Source: Kitasatospora paranensis
Lineage (GTDB): Bacteria > Actinomycetota > Actinomycetes > Streptomycetales > Streptomycetaceae
DNA: 64,000 nt
Assembly (NCBI RefSeq): GCF_039544005.1
Contig: NZ_BAABKV010000001.1
Span: 7,626,001-7,690,000, forward strand
Direction of reading: 5' to 3'
Part shown: piece by piece, positions 27,349-35,647 of the stretch
How positions within the stretch are numbered: position 1 is the first letter of the stretch
Layout: each line of letters opens with the position of its first letter
Made by a program: the position numbers and the translations under genes
The notes under the pieces: model-generated
What the model saw: the letters and a program-made list of their open reading frames with translations, nothing else
The model's database searches: none
Told to the model about the DNA's origin: nothing

Positions 27349-29118
27349 ATGACCTCAGCACCATCCGGCGTCGGCACGGCCGGCCGCCTGCACCACCGCA
27401 CCCACCAGGCGCTCCTGCGCCTGCTCACCGCACTCGTGCTCGCCGCGGGCGCCCTGCTCATCCCGTTCGCGCACGCGGGCACGGCCGCCACCGAGACGCT
27501 GCTCTCGCAGGGCAAGGCGGTCACCGCCTCCTCCACGGAGAACAGCGTGGCCTTCCCGGCGACCGCCGCCGTGGACGGCAATGCCGGCACCCGCTGGTCC
27601 AGTGCCTTCGCCGACCCGCAGTGGATCCAGGTCGACCTCGGCGCGTCGGCGACCGTCAGCCGCGTCGTCCTGCAGTGGGAGGCCGCCTACGCCACCGGGT
27701 TCAAGCTGCAGACCTCCGCCGACGGCACCACCTGGACGGACGTCTACACCACCACGACCGGCACCGGCGGCACCCAGAACCTGACCGTCAACGGCACCGG
27801 ACGCTACGTCCGGATGTACGGCACCGCCCGGGCCACCCAGTATGGCTACTCGCTCTGGGAGTTCCAGGTGTACGGCACCTCCGGCACCTCCACCGGTGAC
27901 GTCGAACTCTCCTACCAGCGGCCCGCGGTGGCGTCCTCCAGCCAGGACGACGGCAACTGCGGCGGCTGCGTGCCGGCCAAGGTCGACGACCAGGACCCGG
28001 CCACCCGCTGGGCCACCAGCTCCACCACCGGCTGGACGGACCCGGGCTGGATCTACCTGGACCTCGGCGCCACCGCGCAGATCCACAAGGTGGTCCTCCA
28101 GTGGGACCCGGCCTACGCCAGCGCCTACCGGCTGCAGGTCTCCAACGACGCGGCCACCTGGACGGACATCTACTCCACCACCACGGGCAAGGGCTTCAAG
28201 GAGACCCTCACCGACCTGAACGGCAGAGGCCGTTACATCCGGATGTACGGCACCGCCCGGGGCACCGCGTACGGCTACTCGCTCTGGGAGTTCCAGGTCT
28301 ACGGCACGGGCGGCACCCCCACCCCGCCGCCCGCGCTGCCGCCGAACCCGTCCTTCCCCGGCCACCTGGTCTGGAGCGACGAGTTCAACGGCGCCAACGG
28401 CGCTGCGCCGGACGCCTCGAAGTGGACGACCGACCCCGGGGCGGGCGTCAACAACGAGCTGGAGTACTACACCACCGGCAACAAGAACCTCTACCAGGAC
28501 GGCACCGGCAACCTGGTCATCGACGCCCGCAAGGAGGTCACGGCCGGTTCGTCCTGCCCGCGCGACCCGCTGTCCGGCAGCACCACCTGCCAGTACACCT
28601 CCGGCCGGATCAACACCTCCGACCACTTCAACTTCACCTACGGGCACGCCGAGGCGCGGATCAAGGTGACCGGCACGCAGGGCCTGTGGCCGGCGTTCTG
28701 GATGCTCGGCGCCAACTTCAAGACCGGTACGCCGTGGCCCGCCTCGGGTGAGATCGACATCATGGAGCACGTCGGCAAGGTGGCGGACTCGGTGTACTCG
28801 ACCCTGCACGCCCCGGCCTACAACGGCGCGGGCGGCTACGGCTCCCCGTACACCGTGGCGGGCAGCGACTTCGCGAACGCCTTCCACACCTACGGGGTGG
28901 ACTGGGACTCCGCGCACATGACGTTCTACGTCGACGGCAACGCGTTCTTCACCGTCGACCGCACCGTCCTGGAGACCACCCGCGGGCCCTGGGTGTACGA
29001 CCACCCGTTCTACCTGATCCTCAACAACGCGGTGGGCGGCGACTGGCCGGGTGCGCCCGACGCCACCACCGTCTTCCCGCAGAAGATGCTCGTGGACTAC
29101 GTCCGCGTGTACCAGTGA
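27349..29118 (+). CDS. Secreted GH16 endo-beta-glucanase with two discoidin-like binding modules
   Basis: A 589-residue extracellular enzyme, predicted to cut beta-1,3 (laminarin-type) or mixed-linkage glucan. A signal peptide spans about 1-50. Two F5/8 type C (CBM32-like) modules follow, at about 52-185 and 190-325. Each ends with the same RYVRMYGTA or RYIRMYGTA then YGYSLWEFQVYG signature, so they are a duplicated pair. A short proline linker leads to the GH16 domain (about 335-589). The catalytic motif is GEIDIMEHVG, with the two glutamates at about 468 and 473. The ATG at 27349 has TGGAG upstream. It probably shares a transcript with the LacI gene and ends at a strong hairpin. Confidence 0.93.
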   Translation: MTSAPSGVGTAGRLHHRTHQALLRLLTALVLAAGALLIPFAHAGTAATETLLSQGKAVTASSTENSVAFPATAAVDGNAGTRWSSAFADPQWIQVDLGASATVSRVVLQWEAAYATGFKLQTSADGTTWTDVYTTTTGTGGTQNLTVNGTGRYVRMYGTARATQYGYSLWEFQVYGTSGTSTGDVELSYQRPAVASSSQDDGNCGGCVPAKVDDQDPATRWATSSTTGWTDPGWIYLDLGATAQIHKVVLQWDPAYASAYRLQVSNDAATWTDIYSTTTGKGFKETLTDLNGRGRYIRMYGTARGTAYGYSLWEFQVYGTGGTPTPPPALPPNPSFPGHLVWSDEFNGANGAAPDASKWTTDPGAGVNNELEYYTTGNKNLYQDGTGNLVIDARKEVTAGSSCPRDPLSGSTTCQYTSGRINTSDHFNFTYGHAEARIKVTGTQGLWPAFWMLGANFKTGTPWPASGEIDIMEHVGKVADSVYSTLHAPAYNGAGGYGSPYTVAGSDFANAFHTYGVDWDSAHMTFYVDGNAFFTVDRTVLETTRGPWVYDHPFYLILNNAVGGDWPGAPDATTVFPQKMLVDYVRVYQ

Positions 29119-29124
29119 GAACCG

Positions 29125-29164
29125 GCGCGCCGCCGGCCGCCCCTCGGGGCCGCCGGCGGCGCGC
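29125..29164. terminator. Bidirectional terminator hairpin, GH16/DUF6445
   Basis: GCGCGCCGCCGGC (29125-29137) pairs perfectly with GCCGGCGGCGCGC (29152-29164). It sits between two convergent genes. Confidence 0.75.
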
Positions 29165-29179
29165 TGCACCTGCGGTGCG

Positions 29180-29857
29180 TCAGGCCATCCAGAAGAAGAC
29201 CGCGGTCATCCGCTTGTCCTCCAGGGTGCTGCCCCAGTAACCGGTCGCGGTGTGGATGAGGTTGGCGCTGTAGAGCAGCAGCCGGTTGAACCGGTGGGCC
29301 ACCCGGACGTCCTCCACGAAGGAGTCCGCCGGCACGAACCGGGTGCCGAGGGCGTCCACCAGGTTGTTGTGCGGGGCGGCCACGGTGTTGCCGCCGAGCA
29401 CGCCGCCGGGCAGCTGCTGCCGGTAGAAGCTGGTGCCGCAGTCCTTCGGCGCGGCCGGGTTGAGGTAGAGCACCGCGGCGTACCGGCAGACCGAGCGGGC
29501 GTCGGTGTGCGGGCGCGGCTCGCACTCGTCGCGGCCGACGACCTGGACGCAGTTGTGGTTGACCACCGCGCCGCCGGCCGAGGTCTCCGGCCAGATCCGG
29601 CGGGCGCCGGTCGCCTTCATCACCAGCGCCTCGACGTGGGCTAGTTCGTCGGGCTCCAGGCCCGGCATCGTCCGCAGTCCGGGCCAGGCCTCGGGCTTGT
29701 GGGGGTAGCCCTCGCTCCAGTCGTCGCGGGCCAGGATGCGGGCCCGCGCGGCCTCGGCGTCCGGGAGTACGTCGTCGAAGACCCAGTAGTCGCGGCCGAG
29801 CGTGGGCTTGCGGTACGGAAGCACCGGGATCGCCGGGGTCCGGGGGAGACGTGGCAT
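29180..29857 (-). CDS. DUF6445-type protein, 2-oxoglutarate/Fe(II) dioxygenase-like
   Basis: 225 residues, cytoplasmic. The sequence NHNCVQVVGRDECEPRPHTDARS contains an HTD that could supply the His and Asp of an iron facial triad, and RLLLYSANLIHTATGYWG near the C-terminus could supply the distal His. Proteins of this kind are annotated as DUF6445 in streptomycetes and resemble prolyl-hydroxylase-like oxygenases. The reaction is unknown. The ATG at 29855-29857 starts MPRLPRTPAIPVLPYRKP. The gene converges on the GH16 gene and is divergent from pnuC. Confidence 0.75.
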   Translation of the reverse strand: MPRLPRTPAIPVLPYRKPTLGRDYWVFDDVLPDAEAARARILARDDWSEGYPHKPEAWPGLRTMPGLEPDELAHVEALVMKATGARRIWPETSAGGAVVNHNCVQVVGRDECEPRPHTDARSVCRYAAVLYLNPAAPKDCGTSFYRQQLPGGVLGGNTVAAPHNNLVDALGTRFVPADSFVEDVRVAHRFNRLLLYSANLIHTATGYWGSTLEDKRMTAVFFWMA

Positions 29858-29955
29858 GAACCCGACGGTAGCGGCGGCGTCCGCGGGTGATCGCCCGCGC
29901 GCGGGTCAACGTTGCGTCAAGCGCAGGCCAAGCACAGGCCGCCGTGGGCCGGCCG

Positions 29956-29995
29956 TTGCGAAGTGGGCCGTCCACCCTTTATCGTCAACCTGACG
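29956..29995 (+). promoter_or_regulatory. pnuC promoter with overlapping operator
   Basis: TTGCGA (29956-29961) and TATCGT (29980-29985) are spaced 18 nt, a housekeeping-type promoter. An inverted repeat CGTCA-ACC-TGACG (29983-29995) overlaps the -10 end and the predicted start point, where a repressor would block initiation. The regulator is not in the window. An NAD-responsive repressor is plausible given the operon. Confidence 0.55.
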
Positions 29996-30015
29996 TTATT
30001 CCTGAAGGGGACCCC

Positions 30016-30678
30016 GTGTCCGTCGCCGACACCCTCAACGACCTGCTCGCACCGCTCAACCACCAGCTCTTCCTGCTCGGGCAGGACGCCGTGACCACCG
30101 CCGAACTGCTCGGCTTCGCGACCGGCGCCGTCTGCGTCTGGCTCTGTGTCAGGGCCAGCAGCTGGAACTTCCCGGTCGGCATCGCCAACAATCTGTTCTT
30201 CCTCGTCCTGTTCTGGGGCGCCCGGCTCTACGCGGACGCCGCCCTCCAGGTGGTGTTCCTGCTGCTGGCCGCCCACGGCTGGCTCCGCTGGCTGCGCGGC
30301 GGCGACCGGCGCAGCCGGCGGCCCATGGGCCACGCCTCGCCCGCCGGCCTGCTCGTCCTGCTCGCCCTCCTGGTGCCCGCCACCTGGGCCCTGACCGTGA
30401 TCCTCACCCGGGCGCACGACAGTGCGCCGTTCTGGGACGCCCTCACCACCGCGCTGTCACTCGCCGCCCAGTGGCTGCTGAACGCCAAGCAGGTGGAGAA
30501 CTGGTACTTCTGGATCGCCGCCGACCTCGTGTACATCCCGCTCTACGCGGCGAAGGATCTGGTGCTGACCGCCGTGGTCTACGTGCTGTTCCTCGGCCTG
30601 TGCGGGGTGGGCCTGCGGTCCTGGCTGCGCGAACTCGCCGCCGCCCGCCCCGCAGCCGTCGCGGGGGTGCCCGCATGA
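30016..30678 (+). CDS. pnuC: Nicotinamide riboside transporter PnuC
   Basis: 220 residues with about seven hydrophobic segments. PnuC facilitates uptake of nicotinamide riboside, which is trapped by phosphorylation. Typical family segments are SSWNFPVGIANNLFFLVLFW and the C-terminal WLLNAKQVENWYFWIAADL. The GTG at 30016 has GAAGGGG upstream. The stop codon overlaps the nadR start (ATGA), which gives translational coupling between transport and the trapping kinase. Confidence 0.95.
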   Translation: MSVADTLNDLLAPLNHQLFLLGQDAVTTAELLGFATGAVCVWLCVRASSWNFPVGIANNLFFLVLFWGARLYADAALQVVFLLLAAHGWLRWLRGGDRRSRRPMGHASPAGLLVLLALLVPATWALTVILTRAHDSAPFWDALTTALSLAAQWLLNAKQVENWYFWIAADLVYIPLYAAKDLVLTAVVYVLFLGLCGVGLRSWLRELAAARPAAVAGVPA

Positions 30679-31838
30679 GTGCCGAGGCACTGCCCGCCCC
30701 CGGCCGGATCGCGCCGGGCCCTTCCGCGCAGGGCCGGTTCGCACACGGCCTGGTGATCGGCAAGTTCTACCCGCCGCACGCCGGCCACCACTTCCTCATC
30801 CGGGCGGCCGCGGACGCCTGCGAGCGGGTCACCGTGGTGGTGATGGCCGCCGCCTGTGAGTCCATACCCCTGGCCGACCGGGTCGCATGGATCCGCGAGC
30901 GCTGGGCCGGCGAGGCGCACGTGGCGGTGGTGGGGATCGCCGACGACCTGCCGGTCGACTACGACAGCGCCGACGCCTGGTCCGGCCACGTCGCGCTGAT
31001 GCGCGAGGCGGTCGCCGCCGCACCGCCCGCCGCGCCGGTGGACGCGGTCTTCAGCTCGGAGCCGTACGGAACCGAACTCGCCCGCCGCTTCGACGCCGTG
31101 CCGGTCGTCCTCGACACCGGGCGGGAAACCTTCGCGGTCTCCGGGACGAAAGTCCGGGCCGACCCGGTCGGCCACTGGGACGAGCTCGAACCGCCCGTCC
31201 GCGGCGGCCTCGCCCGCCGGATCGTGGTGGTCGGTGCGGAGTCGACCGGGACGACCACGCTCTCCCGGGACCTGGCCGCCGCCCTGCGCGGCCGCGGCGG
31301 CCCGCACGCCCTCACCCGCTGGGTCCCCGAGTACGGGCGCGAGCTGACGGTCGCCAAACTCGCCGTTGCCCGCGGCCTGGCCGACCCGGCCGGCCCGCTC
31401 CCGACCGTCTTCGACCTGGAGTGGACCGACGCGGACTTCGAGCTCGTGGGCCGCCGCCAGAACGACGCCGAGCACCGGGCGGCCCGGGCCGGCGGGCCCG
31501 TCCTCGTCTGCGACACCGACACCCTCGCCACCACCGTCTGGCAGGAGCGCTACCGGGGCCGGGCCACCGCCCCCGTCCGCCGGCTGGCCGAGGTGCTGCC
31601 GCCCCGGTCCCTGTACCTGCTGACCTCGGACGAGGACGTCCCCTTCGACGACGACGGGCTGCGCGACGGCGAGCACCTCCGTGCGTGGATGACCGGCCGC
31701 TTCCGTGAGGTCCTCGCCGCTGCCGCGGCGCCCTGGACGGAACTGCGGGGCGACCGGGCGACCCGGCTGGAGCGAGCGCTCGCCGCGGTCGACGCCGTCC
31801 TCGCCGACGGCTGGGGCCTGGCCGACCCCCTGGGGTGA
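30675..31838 (+). CDS. nadR: NadR-type bifunctional NMN adenylyltransferase / ribosylnicotinamide kinase
   Basis: 387 residues. The N-terminal nucleotidyltransferase domain has GKFYPPHAGHHFLIRAA (HxGH motif) and then FAVSGTKVRADP (ISGTxxR equivalent). The C-terminal kinase domain starts at a P-loop GAESTGTTTLSRDL, in which Thr stands where Lys is common. It phosphorylates nicotinamide riboside to NMN and then makes NAD. No DNA-binding N-terminal domain is present, unlike the enterobacterial protein. Its start overlaps pnuC by 4 nt. Confidence 0.94.
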   Translation: MSAEALPAPGRIAPGPSAQGRFAHGLVIGKFYPPHAGHHFLIRAAADACERVTVVVMAAACESIPLADRVAWIRERWAGEAHVAVVGIADDLPVDYDSADAWSGHVALMREAVAAAPPAAPVDAVFSSEPYGTELARRFDAVPVVLDTGRETFAVSGTKVRADPVGHWDELEPPVRGGLARRIVVVGAESTGTTTLSRDLAAALRGRGGPHALTRWVPEYGRELTVAKLAVARGLADPAGPLPTVFDLEWTDADFELVGRRQNDAEHRAARAGGPVLVCDTDTLATTVWQERYRGRATAPVRRLAEVLPPRSLYLLTSDEDVPFDDDGLRDGEHLRAWMTGRFREVLAAAAAPWTELRGDRATRLERALAAVDAVLADGWGLADPLG

Positions 31839-32188
31839 CCGTCCCCGGCCGGGCCCGCCGGGGCGCCGCGGTCCGGTGCCGACCGGCTGTCCGCCGCCCG
31901 GCGAACGGCCGTGCGCGCCACGGAGCGTGACCCTGGTCGGCGGCCGTGCGGGGGCCGTCGGAGGGCGGGGCGGGGGCGAGGGCGGCCGGTGCCGGTGGTC
32001 GGACGGTGCTCGGCGCCGTCCGCGAGCACCCCCTCCGAGCTGCGGTCCGGCGGACGGTGTCCCCTGGTCGGCCGATCCCGGTTTGTCGCCTCCCGCCGCC
32101 GACCGCAGGGTGGGAGACGAGCACGTCTCCACGCAACGCCTCGCACACGACCGGGCCTCCGGGTGCCGCGGTCGGGCAGGAGCACCGC
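31839..32188. other. 350-nt intergenic stretch
   Basis: Apart from the short hairpin after nadR I see no gene or RNA here. The stretch is extremely GC-rich with runs of G, and no convincing promoter could be picked out for the following ATPase gene. Confidence 0.5.
31843..31863 (+). terminator. Short hairpin after nadR
   Basis: CCCCGGC (31843-31849) pairs with GCCGGGG (31857-31863), 5 nt after the stop. Confidence 0.4.
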
Positions 32189-32674
32189 ATGGTCACCGAG
32201 GGGAACACAGAGCCGTCCGACTCCGATCACCTGGTCCCCGGCGGGGGCCGGCCGGCCGTGTGCGTGCTGCCCGCCACCGTCGCGGCCGTGCCGGAACTGC
32301 GCAGGTTCGCGGCCGACCTGGCCGGCCGCTGGGGCCTCCCACCGGAGATCGACGACGCCCTGGCGCTCGTCGTGACCGAGCTGGCGACCAATGTGGTGCT
32401 GCACAGCGGCAGCCCCGACATCACCCTGCTGGTGTCCCGCAGTGACGGCGTCCTGCGGGTGGCGGTCAAGGACTCCGGCTGCTGGCGGCCGCGGCCGGCC
32501 CGCCGGCGGGCGCCCGAGGACGCCGACGCGCTGTTCGGACGGGGCCTGCGGCTGGTGGGCGCGCTGACCGGCGGCTGTCACACCTTCCCGGGTACCACCG
32601 GGACGTGCGTCATCGCCGAACTCGCGCTCACGCAGGCGGTGTTCGTCGACGGGTCGCTGCAGGTGGCAGTCTGA
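32189..32674 (+). CDS. RsbW-like ATP-binding protein (stand-alone HATPase_c_2)
   Basis: 161 residues, a single ATPase domain of the anti-sigma factor/SpoIIAB group. N box: LVVTELATNVVLHSGSP. G1: VAVKDSGCW. G2: LFGRGLRLVGALTGG. The protein is predicted to bind a sigma factor or to phosphorylate an anti-anti-sigma protein. A matching STAS-domain gene is not adjacent. The ATG at 32189 has CAGGAG upstream. The multidomain SpoIIE-type phosphatases at 1.9-14.3 kb could act on the same kind of pathway. Confidence 0.87.
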   Translation: MVTEGNTEPSDSDHLVPGGGRPAVCVLPATVAAVPELRRFAADLAGRWGLPPEIDDALALVVTELATNVVLHSGSPDITLLVSRSDGVLRVAVKDSGCWRPRPARRRAPEDADALFGRGLRLVGALTGGCHTFPGTTGTCVIAELALTQAVFVDGSLQVAV

Positions 32675-32708
32675 CGCCGGTCGGGCCGAGCGCAGCCGCC
32701 GGAGGAAA

Positions 32709-32730
32709 ATTGCGTGCTCCGCAATATTGC
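32709..32730. promoter_or_regulatory. Overlapping palindromes ATTGCG-N5-CGCAAT and GCAATATTGC
   Basis: ATTGCG (32709-32714) and CGCAAT (32720-32725) form a perfect inverted repeat. GCAATATTGC (32721-32730) is a second perfect palindrome sharing the middle half-site. This AT-rich patch lies just before the remains of a TetR gene, so it is probably that regulator's old operator. Confidence 0.5.
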
Positions 32731-32780
32731 TCACCGCGCATGTTTCTGCCTGCCATTGTTCTGCGGACACCTCCCAGCGC

Positions 32781-33799
32781 GCCGTACCGGGCCTCCGTGA
32801 GCGCAAGAAGCAGGCCACCCGCGAGGCGTTGAGCTGGGCGGCGATCCGGCTCAGATCCGGCGCGGCCACCGGCTGACGACCCTGGACCAGGACGCCGACC
32901 GCGTCACCGCGGACCTCACCGGCCCCGACGGGCCGTACCGGATCACCGCCCGCTACCTCGTCGGCGCGGACGGCGGACACAGCACCGTTCGCAAGCAGTG
33001 CGGGATCGACTTCCCCGGGATCACCGACGACCGCTTCGTCGCGCTGAGCGGCCAGGTGGCCGTCCACCCGCCGGCCGCCGTCCCCGGCACCGGCGAACTC
33101 GACGTGCCCGGGCTCGGGCGCCTCGCGCCGGCCAGCTTCACCCGCTCCGAGAACGGCGTCTTCGCCTACGGGATGTTCCAGCCCGGCGTCTACCGGATCT
33201 CGGTCTCCGAATGGGACCGGCCCCCGGTCGAGGACCGCGCCGAGGGGGTCCCGCTCGACGAACTCCGGGCTGCCGTAGGCCGCGTGCTCGGTGCGGACCT
33301 GCCGATCGGCCCGCCGCCGGAGGGTGCGGCAGCCCTGCGCGTCCGTTCCGTCGTCGGAGTCAACTCCCGGGTGGCACAGCGGTATCGGGACGGTGGGGTG
33401 CCCCTGGTCGGCGACGCCGCACACGTCCAGTCCGGCATCGGCGGGCCGGGGCTCAACCTCGGCCTGCAGGACGCGCTGAACCTGGGCTGGAAGCTCGCCG
33501 AGGCCGCCGGGCCCTGGTCCGGCCGGCTGGACACCGTGGTCGCCCGACCGGCCGACCCCGGGGCATCGGCACCGGCGGACGTCGTGCTCATCCGCCCGGA
33601 CGGCTACGCGGCCTGGGCCGTCGGCCCCGGGGCGACGGACCCGGACGAGGCCGCCGCCGGACTGCGGGCGGCGCTGCGGACCTGGCTCGGCCCGGCCGAC
33701 CGAACGCGACCGGAATTCGCGGATCGGCGGTACTCGGACAGGTGGCCAGGAACCTCTTCTTCAAGTGCGTTCGATACCGGCAAGTCTGACGTTCCATGA
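32781..33799 (+). pseudogene. Remnant: TetR N-terminus joined to an FAD-monooxygenase lacking its N-terminus
   Basis: At 32790-32852 one frame reads GLRERKKQATREALSWAAIRL, the start of a TetR regulator. At about 32852 this similarity ends. Another frame then reads IRRGHRLTTLDQDADRVTAD, followed by YLVGADGGHSTVRK and VPLVGDAAHVQSGIGGPGLN, which are the second FAD motif (DG) and third motif (GD) of PheA/TetX-type aromatic hydroxylases. The N-terminal GxGxxG half is missing, and no start codon with a binding site precedes the fragment. A deletion that fused two neighbouring genes explains this. The C-terminal third also looks shortened. Not expected to be functional. Confidence 0.75.
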
Positions 33800-33807
33800 T
33801 CTAACAG

Positions 33808-33827
33808 CATGTCAACTCCGTGACATG
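33808..33827. promoter_or_regulatory. Inverted repeat CATGTCA-N6-TGACATG
   Basis: A perfect 7-bp inverted repeat 160-180 nt before the NlpC/P60 start. It is a candidate operator for that gene, or belongs to its promoter region. Confidence 0.45.
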
Positions 33828-33902
33828 AAAGCCTCCGTGGACGGGCTACCGCGCCGCGACCGGGACGATACGTGTCGCATGCAGGATTCCGGTGGATCAC
33901 GA

Positions 33903-33932
33903 TCGACCCGGCGGCCCCCACCGCCGGGTCGA
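33903..33932 (+). other. 12-bp GC-rich hairpin in the NlpC/P60 leader
   Basis: TCGACCCGGCGG (33903-33914) pairs with CCGCCGGGTCGA (33921-33932) around a 6-nt loop. It lies 53 nt before the start codon, so it could be an attenuator or part of a structured 5' leader. Confidence 0.5.
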
Positions 33933-33985
33933 GCGTCCGCGAAGCCGAATCCGGCCGTCGCGCCACGCCCTGTTCACGGAGGACC

Positions 33986-35647
33986 ATGGGCATGCACACA
34001 CGCATACGCACCCGACTCGTCCGCACTCTGACCCCACTGCTGGCCATCGCCGCACTGGGGACTCCCGTCCTCGCCGCTTCCCCGGCGGCGGCCGTCACCA
34101 ACTTCACCGCCAAGGTGGCCCTCAACGGCCGTGACGGGCCGTCGCTCAACGCCAACACCGTCAAGGTGGACATGTACCTCGCCGGGCAGACCGTCCCGGT
34201 CTCCTGCCAGGCCAAGGGCGAAGAGGCCTACGGCTCGGCGATCTGGGACAAGACCACCGACGGCGTGTGGGTCCCGGACTTCTACGTCCAGACCGGCTCG
34301 GACGGCTATGCCCCGGGCGTCCCCCGCTGCGGCGACACCTCGCTCGACTCGACCGCCCTCCCGGCCACCGCCGACCTGGACGGGCGGCAGAGCCCCAGCC
34401 TGTCCGCGGCCGTCGTGGAGGTCAACGCCTACCACAACGGCGACCTGGTGCCCGTCGTCTGCCAGGCCACCGGTGGCTCGGCCTACGGCAGCACCATCTG
34501 GGACAAGACCAGCGACGGCCTGTGGGTCACCGACGTCTACGTCAAGACCGGGTACAGCGGCTTCGACCCGAACCTCCCCAAGTGCGCCTCGACCAGCGCT
34601 CCGAGCTCGGCCGGCTACCTCGCCAAGACCGACCTCAACGGCCGCGCGACCACCCAGGTCTCCGCCCCGGCGGTCAAGGTCTACCCGGGCGGCAGCACCA
34701 TCCGGATCACCTGCCAGGCGATCGGTGAGAACGCCTACGGCAGCAACATCTGGGACAAGACCACCGACGGCCTTTGGGTCACGGACTACTACGTCAAGAC
34801 CGGCTTCGACGGCTTCGACCCCGGCCTGCCGCGCTGCACCGACAACACCTCCAACAGCGGCTCCGGCTACACCGCCAAGACCGACCTCAACGGCCGGGCG
34901 ACCAAGGTCCTCTCCGCCGCCGCGGTCAAGACCTACCCGTCCGGCTCCAGCATCCACATCACCTGCCAGGCCTACGGCGAGTACGCCTACGGCAGCTACA
35001 TCTGGGACAAGACCACCGACGGCCTGTTCGTCACGGACTACTACGTCCAGACGGGCACCGACGGCTTCCTGTCCAACATGCCGCGCTGCGACAACGACCA
35101 GCCGACCGGCGGCGCGCCGGGCGGCGGCACCGGGCCCACCACCGGCAACGGCACCTGTGACACCGCGGGTCACGGTCGGATCAACGGCCCGGCGGGCAGC
35201 ACCGCCGGGACGAGCGCCGAGAAGATCAGCCGGATCATCGCGCTCGCCCAGCAGGAGACCACCAAGAGCCTCAGCTACGCCTGGGGCGGCGGCGGCAAGG
35301 GCGGCCCGAGCTGCGGCATCGCCTCGCTCTCGCCGGGCGGCTACAACGACTACAACCGCTACGGGTTCGACTGCTCGGGCTTCACCGAGTACCTGTTCTG
35401 GGCCGCGGCCGGCCGGGACATCGGCGAAGGCAGCAACACCCAGTCCCGCCAGGCCACCCAGGTGTCCTACAGCTCGGTCAAGGCCGGCGACCTCCTCTTC
35501 TGGGGCAGCCCGGGCAACACCGACCACGTCGCGCTCTACATCGGCAACGGCCAGATGATCGAGGCCGCACCGCCGCGCGGGACGAGCAGTGTCCACGTCA
35601 CCAACGTGTACGGCAGCCACAGTTACGCGATCCGCATCTTCAGCTGA
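33986..35647 (+). CDS. Secreted NlpC/P60 peptidoglycan hydrolase with four SH3-like repeats
   Basis: 553 residues from the ATG at 33986 (CGGAGGA upstream). A signal peptide (about 1-37) ends ASPAAA. Four repeats of about 80 residues follow, at about 40-115, 122-198, 208-284 and 292-370. Each carries IWDKTTDGxWV then DxYVxTG and closes with a conserved Cys, in the style of SH3b wall-binding modules. A Gly/Thr linker leads to the NlpC/P60 domain (about 410-553). The catalytic Cys is in FDCSGFTEYL (about 461) and His in DHVALYIG (about 513). It should cut D-gamma-glutamyl-meso-diaminopimelate bonds in the cell wall. Confidence 0.93.
   Translation: MGMHTRIRTRLVRTLTPLLAIAALGTPVLAASPAAAVTNFTAKVALNGRDGPSLNANTVKVDMYLAGQTVPVSCQAKGEEAYGSAIWDKTTDGVWVPDFYVQTGSDGYAPGVPRCGDTSLDSTALPATADLDGRQSPSLSAAVVEVNAYHNGDLVPVVCQATGGSAYGSTIWDKTSDGLWVTDVYVKTGYSGFDPNLPKCASTSAPSSAGYLAKTDLNGRATTQVSAPAVKVYPGGSTIRITCQAIGENAYGSNIWDKTTDGLWVTDYYVKTGFDGFDPGLPRCTDNTSNSGSGYTAKTDLNGRATKVLSAAAVKTYPSGSSIHITCQAYGEYAYGSYIWDKTTDGLFVTDYYVQTGTDGFLSNMPRCDNDQPTGGAPGGGTGPTTGNGTCDTAGHGRINGPAGSTAGTSAEKISRIIALAQQETTKSLSYAWGGGGKGGPSCGIASLSPGGYNDYNRYGFDCSGFTEYLFWAAAGRDIGEGSNTQSRQATQVSYSSVKAGDLLFWGSPGNTDHVALYIGNGQMIEAAPPRGTSSVHVTNVYGSHSYAIRIFS

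Noticed and set aside
30675..31838. Loss of the kinase lysine in the NadR P-loop as a sign of inactivity
   Set aside because: As far as I recall, the GAESTGTTTL form is usual in actinobacterial NadR proteins, so I do not treat it as a defect.
33828..33985. c-di-AMP riboswitch (ydaO/yuaA) upstream of the NlpC/P60 gene
   Set aside because: The gene type fits, but the conserved sequence blocks of that riboswitch are not visible. I report only the hairpin and inverted repeat.
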